A stretch of DNA of 64,000 nucleotides. Source: Rhynchospora pubera. Lineage: Eukaryota > Streptophyta > Magnoliopsida > Poales > Cyperaceae. Made by a program: the position numbers and the translations under genes. Shown in pieces: positions 55,206 to 64,000 of the stretch (its first letter is position 1; each line of letters begins with the position of its first letter). The stretch lies in NCBI GenBank assembly GCA_028095005.1, contig CM051460.1, positions 112,255,039 through 112,319,038 on the forward strand. Reading direction: 5' to 3'. The notes beneath the pieces were generated by a model. It had not been told where the DNA came from, searched no databases, and saw only the letters and a list, made by a program, of their open reading frames with translations.

Positions 55206-57048
55206 TTTAAGAAAAATGATTTATTTAAAAACAGAAACTAATTTAATTAATTATAAGTAATTAAATAAATTTATTTATATAATTTAAAAAAAAAAACCAA
55301 TTTAGTACCGGTTTTTAAGAAAAAACCGGTACTAATTTAAAAAACCGAAATTTTATGATTTATTCTAATTAAGTTTATTAATTAATTCTAAAAATATTTA
55401 AATTATTATTTTGATATTATTTAAATATTTACATAATTTAATTTGACTATTTAATTAAAAACAGAAACTAATTTAATTAATTATAAGTAATTAAATAAAT
55501 TTATTTATATAATTTAAAAAAAAAAACCAATTTAGTACCGGTTTTTAAGAAAAAACCGGTACTAATTTAAGAAAAATGATTTATTTAAAAACAGAAACTA
55601 ATTTAATTAATTATAAGTAATTAAATAAATTTATTTATATAATTAAAAAAAAAACAATTTAGTACCGGTTTTTAAGAAAAAACCGGTACTAATTTAAAAA
55701 ACCGAAATTTTATGATTTATTCTAATTAAGTTTATTAATTAATTCTAAAAATATTTAAATTATTATTTGATATTATTTAAATATTTACATAATTTAATTT
55801 GACTATTTAATTAAAAACAGAAACTAATTTAATTAATTATAAGTAATTAAATAAATTTATTTATATAATTTAAAAAAAAAAAACCAATTTAGTACCGGTT
55901 TTTAAGAAAAAACCGGTACTATTTAAAAAACCGAAATTTAACCCCTTCCCATCTCCATCTCTCACTCTCTCTCTCTCGTTGCATTAATCCGATCGACCCT
56001 CTCACTCTCACTCTCCTAGCTCTCACTCTCTCTATCTAGCTAATCTCTCCTAGCTAGTTGCTGCCGCCGCTGCCCCTCTCAACCTCGCCGCCGCTGCCTC
56101 TCAACCTTTTGCCGCTGCCTCTCAACCTCGCCGCTGCCTCTCCACCTCAAGTAAGCCCCCCTCTCATCTCTTTTGCCTCTCCACCTTAATTTTGCCGCAT
56201 GCAGAGATTAATTTTGCCGCTGCCACTTAATTTGTGTTGTATAAGACTTAATTTTGCCGCCACTTAATTTTGTCGCTGCCACATTGGGTATTAAGACTTA
56301 ATATACAAAGTACATGATATGTTTGTTAGGCATTGGGTATAAGACTTAATATACAAAGTACATAATATACAAAGTACTTAATTTTGCCACCTTGATTTTG
56401 CCGGCTGCCACCTTTAATTGCCGCTGCCACCTATAATTGCCGCTGCCACCTTAATTCAATTTATATCAATTTATATCAATTTTGTACCTATAATTGCCGC
56501 TGCCACCTTAATTCATGCATATTAAAATTGATATAAAATTGAAATTATTATAAATAATAAAAGGTATTTCATAGTTATAAATAGAATATTGGTACTTAGA
56601 TTATTATGTTGAGTAATAAGTAACCATTAATGGTTACTTAGATTATTATTGTTGAGTAAGTAGATTGAATTTGATATTGAAATTATTAACAATAATAAAA
56701 GGTATTAATGGAGAAACCTGAAGGAAGCAACAAGAAAGGGAAAAAACAGATTGAAAAAGTTTATGTCCGGCGAAATGAAGAGAAGAAGAAGGAGAAGGAA
56801 AAGGAAAATGAGAAGGAGAAGGAGGCGAGCACCACGCCATGGTGGATGCGAGGAAAAAACTACCCTCCTCCAGTTAGAAGGTCTGTTTCTGCTGTGAGGT
56901 CCTGGCCACTCGGTTGCGGACGAACTCCTGCTGATATGGAGGAGGTTCCAGAGGAGGTGGTCCCAGCGGAGGAGGTTCCAGAGGAGGTGGTCCCAGCGGA
57001 GGAGGTGGTCCCAAAGAAGGATTAGGGTTTAATGATTAAGTGGTTTAC
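55193..57048 (+). repeat. Second copy of an internal CACTA-2 segment
   Basis: Repeats 48657-50511: the same order of short, full, short and full array units, the pyrimidine-rich leader, and the 105-aa ORF. The offset is exactly 6,537 over the leader and ORF. I saw only a few differences, such as GTGGTTCC versus GTGGTCCC near the ORF end and one or two bases around the last palindromes. It joins the 3' subterminal block at a shared CCGGTACTAATTTA motif and ends abruptly at 57048 within GTGGTTTAC. Confidence 0.92.
56708..57025 (+). CDS. Duplicate of the 105-aa charged ORF
   Basis: Same protein as 50171-50488, with the EEVPEEVVPA tandem repeat; one silent T-to-C difference is seen near the end. 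It has its own copy of the upstream leader, but here no TNPA gene follows, as the duplicated segment ends 23 bp after the stop. Expression is unknown. Confidence 0.4.
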   Translation: MEKPEGSNKKGKKQIEKVYVRRNEEKKKEKEKENEKEKEASTTPWWMRGKNYPPPVRRSVSAVRSWPLGCGRTPADMEEVPEEVVPAEEVPEEVVPAEEVVPKKD

Positions 57049-57648
57049 GCCAGGCTTAAACCGGGCCTAAGTGATTCATTGCAGAATTGTTTTTAAATAA
57101 AATTTGCTATCATTATATATCTGATTAATTTGACGAGATCGACCGAATAACCTATTGAGACAAGGTAACTCCGATGAGAAATTCACGAACAGAAAAAGTT
57201 CAGACACAGAAAAAAGGATCAGAAAGTTTTAGAATGAAAACAATCAGCAATTCCTGAAATACGCAATAGCTAAAAAGAAAGTGAGACCTGATACAATCAT
57301 GACTTGATGAAAATATGATTTTGTTCTCGATTGGTTCTAATGATTCCATGCAGAGATCTATCTTTTATTTGTCGTTTCCACCCAAAAGAACAAAAATAGG
57401 CAAATACAAAGATAATTGGTGAATGCATATGTTTGCTAGATTCTTTCACAGAGAATCAAAAGTACAAAAAAGCAACTAATTAAACATTGGTCAACTAAAC
57501 TCCTTAATAGAATTACAACATAAAATTGTTTCATATTGATACAAGGACGACAGAGAATAATTTAGAAGCCACAACAAAACATACTAGCAGCCGCATATAT
57601 ATACCGGCAAACATAGTTCAAAAGGAGTGCACATAGTTCGGAAGCAGC
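57049..57648. other. Spacer between CACTA-2 and the F-box gene
   Basis: No gene recognised; probably includes the 3' UTR of the minus-strand F-box gene. Confidence 0.45.
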
Positions 57649-58794
57649 CTACCATGGATTTGGAGTAAGCCAAACAGGCGAGCCTACGAGAGGAGGAAAT
57701 ACATTGACCGAGTAGAATTTACTAATCTTCTTGTTTGTCATATCAAATACGCCTAAGTCATGACACCCAAATTTATCAGCAGAGAACGAGACAGTTGTGT
57801 GTGTGAAATAAATACCATTCCTCTTGCACTTTGGAAAATGGCTTGAATTGACATATATAGAAGAATTTCTACCCAAGAATATTGCAAAGTCATCAATATC
57901 ATACCATTCGTATAAGATATTTTCCTCCAAATTGGGTTCCATCACATTAAACCCAACGGTAACATTTAGTTGATCTTCTATCTTTTCTTCTACACATTCA
58001 CAAAACCTCTCAAGAAGAAGCAAGTTCCCATTGAAATCAATCAAATACCGTTGCGCTGGACAACCCTCTATATCTATTTGAGGTCCAACTTCTATCAACT
58101 TTGGTTTAGATTCTAAATCCACCACATAAAGGTCATTCCCCGGTGAAAGGACATAGAAATTTCCCTTAAAGTATACAATATCGTGCATACAACGTTTCGG
58201 ACCATCTACCACTGTCCAACACAAATCGCCCGGCCTCCAAATGGCTGGAGTATGCATCACGCCAAACATTATCATAACTGTGAAGTCTGATCTTTCCTTG
58301 GGATCATGAGACAAGATGGCCTTGAATATAATTCTGGTTTGCATCTCCTCAAATGTGTAATTTCTAGGCCCCCCCTTGTAATCATTGGGCACTTTTTCAA
58401 CAAGGGTTGTCACATTCGCCTTTGAAGAATAGGCTGGGAAAGGGGGTAGCTCATAATACTCTCGAGTAAACAGGTTTACAAGTATGCCATTGATTTTAAT
58501 GTCGACGGCAAAAAGCCATCCATGAGAAGATCCACATATGTAACGGCCATGCAACTCGGGAATTTCAATAGAGTAGTGCTTGCCATCTGACAAGCTATAA
58601 AATTTGCGTTTTCTTGTTTCCTTCTCCTCTTCCAGAACCAACCACGGGAGTTGGGGAGCAGGAGGATACCGCCTCTGTTTTGAAACTGATCTCCAATTTT
58701 TGCAAACAGCACCAAATCGGTAATGATCTGGAAAAACAAGAAAGCTTGTTATATGCTCCAAAATGTCATTTGTCAGGTCCGACCAAGCCGCCAT
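57649..58794 (-). CDS. F-box protein with DUF295 domain
   Basis: Single-exon, 381 aa, intact. The N-terminus (residues about 4-45: WSDLTNDILEHITSFL, FGAVCKNWRSVSK) is an F-box, which docks to SKP1 in SCF ubiquitin ligases. The rest is a DUF295/KIB1-type beta-propeller-like region (ICGSSHGWLFAVD, LFTREYYELPPF, GDLCWTVVDGP, DIVYFKGNFYVLSPGNDLYV, CVFxLG-like GCHDLGVFDM, and WLTPNPW at the end) that would recruit a substrate. Length and arrangement are normal for this expanded plant family; the substrate is unknown. The start ATG is followed by AAWSDL, the usual F-box opening. Downstream lies the aberrant end of CACTA-2. Confidence 0.92.
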   Translation of the reverse strand: MAAWSDLTNDILEHITSFLVFPDHYRFGAVCKNWRSVSKQRRYPPAPQLPWLVLEEEKETRKRKFYSLSDGKHYSIEIPELHGRYICGSSHGWLFAVDIKINGILVNLFTREYYELPPFPAYSSKANVTTLVEKVPNDYKGGPRNYTFEEMQTRIIFKAILSHDPKERSDFTVMIMFGVMHTPAIWRPGDLCWTVVDGPKRCMHDIVYFKGNFYVLSPGNDLYVVDLESKPKLIEVGPQIDIEGCPAQRYLIDFNGNLLLLERFCECVEEKIEDQLNVTVGFNVMEPNLEENILYEWYDIDDFAIFLGRNSSIYVNSSHFPKCKRNGIYFTHTTVSFSADKFGCHDLGVFDMTNKKISKFYSVNVFPPLVGSPVWLTPNPW

Positions 58795-59439
58795 GTCAAC
58801 AGGCTTTTATATTCTGTTAGTTAGTAGCAAAAGTTACACACATCAGACGAGAAAAACTAGTTTATAGGACTGCATACAGAGTAATTGTACGATAAAATAA
58901 CAGAAATTAAATTTCAGACTCAATTTAAGATAAAATTCATCTAATGCAAGTGACTTAAAAGGAAAACTTGAATACAATGACTCATGAGGAATAAGATAAA
59001 ACACCCTAAAACCACTAAATCTGCTCTTTCATAGATTATTGGGTTGAGGCCATGAGCATGGGATGAAATACCTTTAGGAAAAAAGCTCCAGAGCCTGTTG
59101 AAGAATGGTTAAGTTTTTAAAACTTGTTTTCCTTTATCGTTGTTGATTTTGATATGTCCAGTGAAATTAATGTGTATAGTTGGCTTTATATGGAATACTA
59201 TTTCAAAAGAATGATAGAAGTATCAGGTCGTGGAGACAAATCAGTGATGGCAATATAGCAGAATAGCTACCCTTGATAGGGCTTTTACGGTTGGTTGGAT
59301 AGGAGTAGAGTTAACTTTCAATTATTTACAGTTGATTGGCCTTCCAGACAAAACTTAGGCAACAACGTAACCGAACAAGATTATTTGCAGAAATTAGAAA
59401 AGAAAGAATAGATTTTGGAAATATATATAAAATAATATA
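58795..59439. other. Upstream flank of the F-box gene
   Basis: AT-rich; presumed promoter of the minus-strand F-box gene. No clear element was picked out. Confidence 0.4.
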
Positions 59440-59825
59440 TTAGATTCACAAGTCCTGAAGTCAATTTGGTGGTGATTTTGCAAAACCCTAAGAAATTGAT
59501 AGAGTCAATCTAACAACTTCCTTGAGAACCAAAATAGACAAAGAAAGAGAGGGGAATGTGACCTTTATTAGAATTGAATTGTAGGAGCACAAGAGAAGAA
59601 GATGAATACTGCAGATCGCTATGCAACGAGAAGGTCTCAAGAGATGGATACCTATAGAAGAAAACTCGACAGATCAAAGAGAATTTTGAAGAAGTCACAT
59701 ATGAGCTAGTAACGACAAACATGCTATAATATATATTATATGTTCCCATGGAAATACAACAAAAAATTCATGGCAATATACAACAAAAAAAAGGTAATAA
59801 TAAAATCCCATGGAAGAGCATTTCC

Positions 59826-59952
59826 CCCTTAGCCAGTGTTGATTAAGCCACCCCATCTATTCGGTATATGTGTGATTTGAAAATTTCACCCTTAGCCAGT
59901 GGTGATTAAGCCACCCCATCTATTTGTTATATGTGTGATTTGAAAATTTCTC
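59826..59952. repeat. 64-bp tandem duplication
   Basis: CCCTTAGCCAGTG.TGATTAAG and the following bases to TGTGATTTGAAAATTTC occur twice in tandem (59826 and 59890) with only three or four differences. Confidence 0.9.
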
Positions 59953-60565
59953 TAACCCATCCGAACCAAATTATATTGTTTGCAAAAATAAATAAAAACA
60001 AAATTAATTGATTTTGTGAATATTAAAAAAGAACACAAAATTCACCAGTCCGTAAAATTTAATTTGGTGGTGATTTGCAAAACCATAAGAAAAATTGGCC
60101 GTGTCAATTTAAAAACTTTCTTGAGAAACGAAGGGGAAAAAATAGACAGAGAAAGAGAAGGAAAGTGACCTTTCGTAGATAGAAGTAAGAAGAAGATAAT
60201 TACTGCAGATCGCTGGAATAGTTTTCAAGAGATGGGCGTTTATAGAAGAGAACTCGGCTGAATTAGTGCCGATCAAAGAGAATTTTGAGGAATTCAAAAA
60301 TCGTGCGCAGCGTCGGACTCTCCTTTTTCTCAGAATCTAGAATAAATTGAAATTTACAGATCAAAGAGAATTTGAAAGAAGTCACATATTGGTTGCCAAA
60401 AAAAAAATATGTCGCAAGTACAAAAAAAACAACACAATATTCACCAGTCCGTGATTATAATTTGGTGAATCCTTGGTGGTGATTATAATTTGGTCGTGTC
60501 AATTTAAAAACATCAAAATAGACAGTTAATTATAGGGAAAGAAAGGTGACCTTTATTAGATATTG

Positions 60566-60791
60566 AGGGTCTGCTCCAGACAAGCAAAATTTAGGGGAAA
60601 AGAGAGAAAAGTAAGGAGAAGTTTACTCTACATTTGCTCCAGGACAACAATAAAACCAGAATAAGGAAAAGAGTTTACTCTATTTTTTTCTAAATTTATA
60701 CTCTCCAAATTAGAGTGTAAGAGTTTACTCTACTCTCCCAATCTTTCTCTTTTCTTCCATTCTTTTATTAAAAAGCTCTAGAGCACAGCCT
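60566..60791. mobile_element. Probable MITE with AGGGTCTGCTCCAGA ends
   Basis: AGGGTCTGCTCCAGA at the left is mirrored by TCTAGAGCACAGCCT at the right (about 12 of 15 matching) over 226 bp, with AGAGTTTACTCTA words inside. It interrupts the third upstream repeat. No target duplication resolved. Confidence 0.5.
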
Positions 60792-60925
60792 GAGTGGCAA
60801 GACGAAAAAATAATTACATCAGATCGCGGCAATAAATCTCCATCGATCGCAGAAATCGATTTCTGAATTGGTACAGCTCAAATAGAGTTTCGAGAAAGTC
60901 GCATCTGCCGATATGCGGCGTTGGC

Positions 60926-61339
60926 CTCTCCGCTCTCTGTTCTATCCTTTTAGATCTATATGTAAAAATCAGCCGTATACCCTCGGATCATAGCTAATTG
61001 AAAATACGCCCTCTTAATTTTCACATATGGAAATATCCCTTTCCAAACTTGATCACTATAGATATATTATATATACCTTTTTTATTAGTTATGATGATTT
61101 ATAATTACGGAGAATAATTTTTTTCCCAAATTCTTGACGAAAATATCTTTTTTTTCTTCATTCTATATTATTGGAAAAAACATATTTATATATGATATCT
61201 ACCGATGATTGTGTTCTCCTTCCAATCAGCTATGATTAGAGCAGTATATATGCAGCTAATTTTGCCTATCCTTTTGATCCTTGACCTATTATAAAAAAAC
61301 AGGAATTATAAGTATCATCGGCAAATATATCATCCCAGC
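60926..61339. other. AT-rich spacer
   Basis: No gene recognised. Confidence 0.4.
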
Positions 61340-61536
61340 CATCGCTAAATACAAAGTGAACATATACAGCAAAAAAGATAAACATATAGACGACCTAAGT
61401 GAACACTTACAAATAAATAAGTATTGCCATCACTTGTTCAGAAGTTTACATGCATATTCAACTTATTTACATTGAACTTATTTGTTTGTATGTGTTCACT
61501 TAGATCGCCTATATATTCACTTTATATTTAGCGATG
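61340..61536. mobile_element. 197-bp foldback element
   Basis: CATCGCTAAATACAAAGTGAA and AGACGACCTAAGTGAACACTT at the left pair with AAGTGTTCACTTAG-like and TTCACTTTATATTTAGCGATG sequences at the right. Nearly the whole unit can form one hairpin. It is MITE-like without a resolved target duplication; a hairpin RNA locus is an alternative. Confidence 0.6.
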
Positions 61537-62800
61537 ACAGAGATAACAAAATTGCAGATGGCATTAATCAATTTCCATAAAAAAATCCTTCCAAACATGA
61601 AAAACTATCGTACGGTCCGACAAATAGCCATGCTATGCTTTTTTATTCAGCCAACAATCAGCCCATCCAGTTTTACATGGATCTCCATTCACTTGCAAAC
61701 CAAAAAAAAAATTATATAAAATAATAATAGCTAAATTATGTTGTGTATTCATTTCTTAAATACAAGATTAAATATATTATAAACAAATTAATATTTCTAA
61801 ATCAAGTTTGTCTAGTTTTGAATTTATTTTAGTCTCCACATAATTACCTCAAATGATACTAACATAAATTTTTATAATCTTGTTTATAAACTAGTAATAT
61901 CTTTGTTAGTTAAATTACTCTACGAAAATAGTAATCTTAATCACATGTGCTTGTATTTGATTTGTAGTTTTTAATTGTTGAGATGTAAAATTTAAACTTA
62001 TAAGCCAAGTAAGAAAAGAAATTATATCAGTTCGTAAATTAGAGAATACAAAACCTAACTAATATTTAGAGTTCTAAATACGTGCTGTGTTTCTGTCAAG
62101 CCATGTCAAACACGTCGTATTCGTATCATGTGTGGTATCGTGTTAAAATATCTTACGTGTCGTATCATGGCACACTTCTAGTGTCACACTGTGTCGTATT
62201 TTTCTTAAACATGTTGTGCCTATCGTGTTTGAACACGTTTAGTTTTTATTAAACATACAGTTAAATACTTATATTTTTTATGGATGAATTGGACATTAAA
62301 TAAACAACTCTAAAATAATCACATTTCAAAATAAACAACTCTAAATTAACACATGAGTTAAAATGAACATAAAGAAAAACACATAGTATAATAATTTTTA
62401 AATAAACAACTCTAAAATAATGTCACATAAATAAACATTAATAATCAAACATATATTATAATGTTATAACAAGGGGAATTCTAATGTGGACATAAAAAAT
62501 GCTGACCGTCAATTATAAGCCGATCTGACGGCTAGAATCAATTCCAATCTTATATCACTACTGATTGTCTCCGTTAAATTGAACAGAGAGATTTTGGCGG
62601 AAGGGTAAAATTGTCCAGTCGAATGGGCTCGCTTTTATTTCGTTTATATCCTCCGTCTTTTAGTCTTTTCTCTGCCATTCCTTTTATATGTTTATATACC
62701 CTCGCCTCTTCTTTCCACCTCTCGTCTCGTCTTGTAAAGTCTCATTAGCCGAGGATGAGATTGATGATGCTTTTCTTTTGTTGCCGTCAACCAACCTTTC
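61537..62800. other. AT-rich intergenic sequence
   Basis: No gene recognised. About 62080-62240 has repeated GTGTCGTAT/ACACGT words, a pattern seen in degenerate plant transposon ends. 62640-62760 is pyrimidine-rich. Confidence 0.4.
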
Positions 62801-63240
62801 GAGACTGCATTATGAACCCCATCTGTAGCCCATCATACACAGATTCGGTGCGCCTTTATGGTGCTCCAGCCCCAACATGTAATTTCTAACCTCAACACGA
62901 ATCATCTCTTGCATCATGGCCATGAATTGTGGGCAGAATGGGAAATTTGGTGTTTCAACTGGTGCGGGCTCTACATTTGTACTTTATGGCGTTATCAGTG
63001 TGTCACGAGAGGAGGCGAGTGATGGTGGCCCAGTTGTTGCCGAAGCGGCTGTGGGCCCGGATGATGGTCTCGTCGTTCTCAGGTGTGAATGGACGTTGCT
63101 CGATCTGAGACGAGAACTGGTTGCACCAGCGAAGCCGGCGCGACTTGCCCAATCTGCCCGGGATCGATTTGCTGATCAGTGACCAGTTCCTCGTGCATGC
63201 TTCTGCACCAGCCATCGTTTTGCTAAAACACATAATTGTT
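62800..63240 (-). pseudogene. R2R3-MYB pseudogene (MYB44-like, subgroup 22)
   Basis: Minus strand. The open part (63233-63003) reads NWSLISKSIPGRLGKSRRLR, WCNQFSSQIEQRPFTPEND, then ETIIRAHSRFGNNWATITRL: the second half of repeat R2 and most of R3 of a MYB44/70/73/77-type factor. Just upstream LVQKH is visible in another frame, so a frameshift separates it from RNWSL. After RLLS comes a stop, although HTDNAIK (normally RTDNAIKNHW) follows in the same frame. Conserved residues are also changed (SGKSC to LGKSR). The C-terminal half is not recognisable. It is a dead copy of a stress-related transcription factor gene. Confidence 0.85.
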
Positions 63241-64000
63241 AATTGATTGATTAATTTTAAGATTGTAAATTAGGAAACTTTCAGGTTTAAACTACCACCA
63301 ATTGAGAAGTTTCGTATTGTAATGTTTATTTCTCATTTACTGCAAAATACTTCTCTTTTACTGCCACCAACACCAATTTAGGAAATTTTCAGTTTTAAAC
63401 TGCAAATTGCTGAAACATAGAATTTATAATTTTCAGAATTATTATCAGAATTGTTAATAGATAAATTGTCAGGTTTAAACTTTCAGATTCTATGAGAGCA
63501 TCATAAGTTCGGTTTGAAAAGTGAAATTGCTTTGTTGAAGTCTCCATGGACAGTTCTCAGATAGTGCTAGCTTTTGTGATTTACCAATACACCAAGGAAG
63601 GGACAAGCAGTGCAAACAGTTTATAGAAAATGATATGTGTAATTCAAATGCAAAAGACTAGATCGTTTCCAGAGAAAAGCAGGCTGAGGATAGGTGATCC
63701 CGGGAAAATTAATTGAGTTAGAACAACAAATAAGGGATGTCAAGTTCTAGTTCAAAGAAGGGAAAAGGCGCAGTGATTCCTATTGGTCATTCCCGCATTT
63801 TGTCAAAACGATTTTATAGATTGATTTGCTTAATATAAGTTTTCACCCTTATTTGGTTATTGCTACAAGATAGACTGCCACCAATTGAGAAGCTTCGTTT
63901 TGTAATTTTATTTCTAACTTCATGTTTTAACATCTATGAGAGCACCATAAGTTTCATGGCTTTTCGGTTCTCCTTTTACTTCTCTCTTTGCTGCAATTTT
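63241..64000. other. Intergenic sequence to the window end
   Basis: No gene recognised. The phrase CCACCAATTGAGAAG.TTCGT.TTGTAAT occurs at about 63296 and again at about 63878, with the downstream phrase TATGAGAGCA.CATAAGTT also repeated (63493 and 63936). This indicates an old direct duplication of about 580-bp spacing. Confidence 0.5.

Larger units (their letters stand above)
42440..57048 (+). mobile_element. Large CACTA (En/Spm) element, CACTA-2, with aberrant 3' end
   Basis: The 5' terminus is CACTACAACAAAAATGATTT at 42440. The element then has subterminal palindromes, a tnp2 gene, a tandem array, an intact TNPA/Ulp1 gene and a second subterminal block (54644-55205). A GTAGTG 3' terminus should follow but is absent. 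Instead about 1.85 kb of the element's interior (48657-50511) is repeated at 55193-57048 and then stops abruptly against unrelated DNA. No target duplication can therefore be paired (left flank AAT). Confidence 0.85.
59440..60925. repeat. Three degenerate repeats upstream of the F-box gene
   Basis: Related segments begin near 59450, 60045 and 60440. Shared phrases are CACAAGTCC/CACCAGTCCG, TTTGGTGGTGAT, GTCAATTTAAAAAC, AAAATAGACA, GGTGACCTTTATTAGA, CTGCAGATCGC, AGAACTCG and GATCAAAGAGAATTTTGA. The copies have diverged and vary in length. They look like successive duplications of an upstream or 5' UTR region of the F-box gene or its lost relatives. Confidence 0.65.

Overview
The window is nuclear DNA of a flowering plant, most likely a eudicot. 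It is AT-rich, its genes have GT-AG introns, and the recognisable host genes belong to plant-typical families: a class A heat-shock factor, a CC-type glutaredoxin, an FHA-domain protein, an F-box/DUF295 protein and a MYB44-type remnant. Transposable elements dominate. The species cannot be named from the sequence alone.

Layout. 1-1849: 3' end of a SIRE/Maximus-like Copia retrotransposon (three polypurine tracts, then a 1.57-kb LTR packed with 14-bp palindromes). 3247-4338: reverse-strand retroposed insert with poly(A) and a 17-bp target duplication. 5.7-8.9 kb: degenerate inverted-repeat DNA, a minisatellite and a MITE. 9115-13904: complete-ended non-autonomous CACTA element (ATA target duplication) carrying a nested 1.1-kb foldback element and a captured acyl-CoA synthetase exon. 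14.5-15.9 kb: small MITEs. 16.8-18.8 kb: three-exon HSF gene with an HSE-like promoter motif. 20.5-21.7 kb (minus): two-exon FHA gene. 21970-22271: MITE. 23.2-25.2 kb: TGACG-rich stretch, then a glutaredoxin gene. 27.76-33.14 kb: 3' part of a Copia element split exactly by a 4,439-bp Helitron. 34.57-38.4 kb (minus): decayed second Copia. 38.4-41.1 kb: LTR-like sequence holding a hAT-type MITE, abutting a LINE reverse-transcriptase remnant.

42440-57048: large autonomous-type CACTA element. In order it has palindromic subterminal repeats, three back-to-back hairpins, a tnp2 transposase gene with only two lesions, a tandem array of about 228 bp with a palindrome per unit, and a 12-exon gene that appears completely intact. 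That gene (787 aa) joins a plant Transposase_24/TNPA-like region to a C-terminal Ulp1-type (C48) cysteine protease with all catalytic residues. After the 3' subterminal repeats, about 1.85 kb of the element's own interior is repeated almost identically, and no CACTA 3' terminus follows.

57.6-58.8 kb (minus): intact F-box/DUF295 gene, with triplicated degenerate sequence upstream. 60.5-61.6 kb: two more foldback elements. 62.8-63.24 kb (minus): R2R3-MYB pseudogene.

The most interesting material is the large CACTA element and the Helitron-in-Copia nest. The two CACTA elements share their 5' ends, so the smaller may have been mobilised by proteins of the larger family. Apart from the HSF with its likely heat-responsive promoter, the host genes show no sign of working as a cluster.
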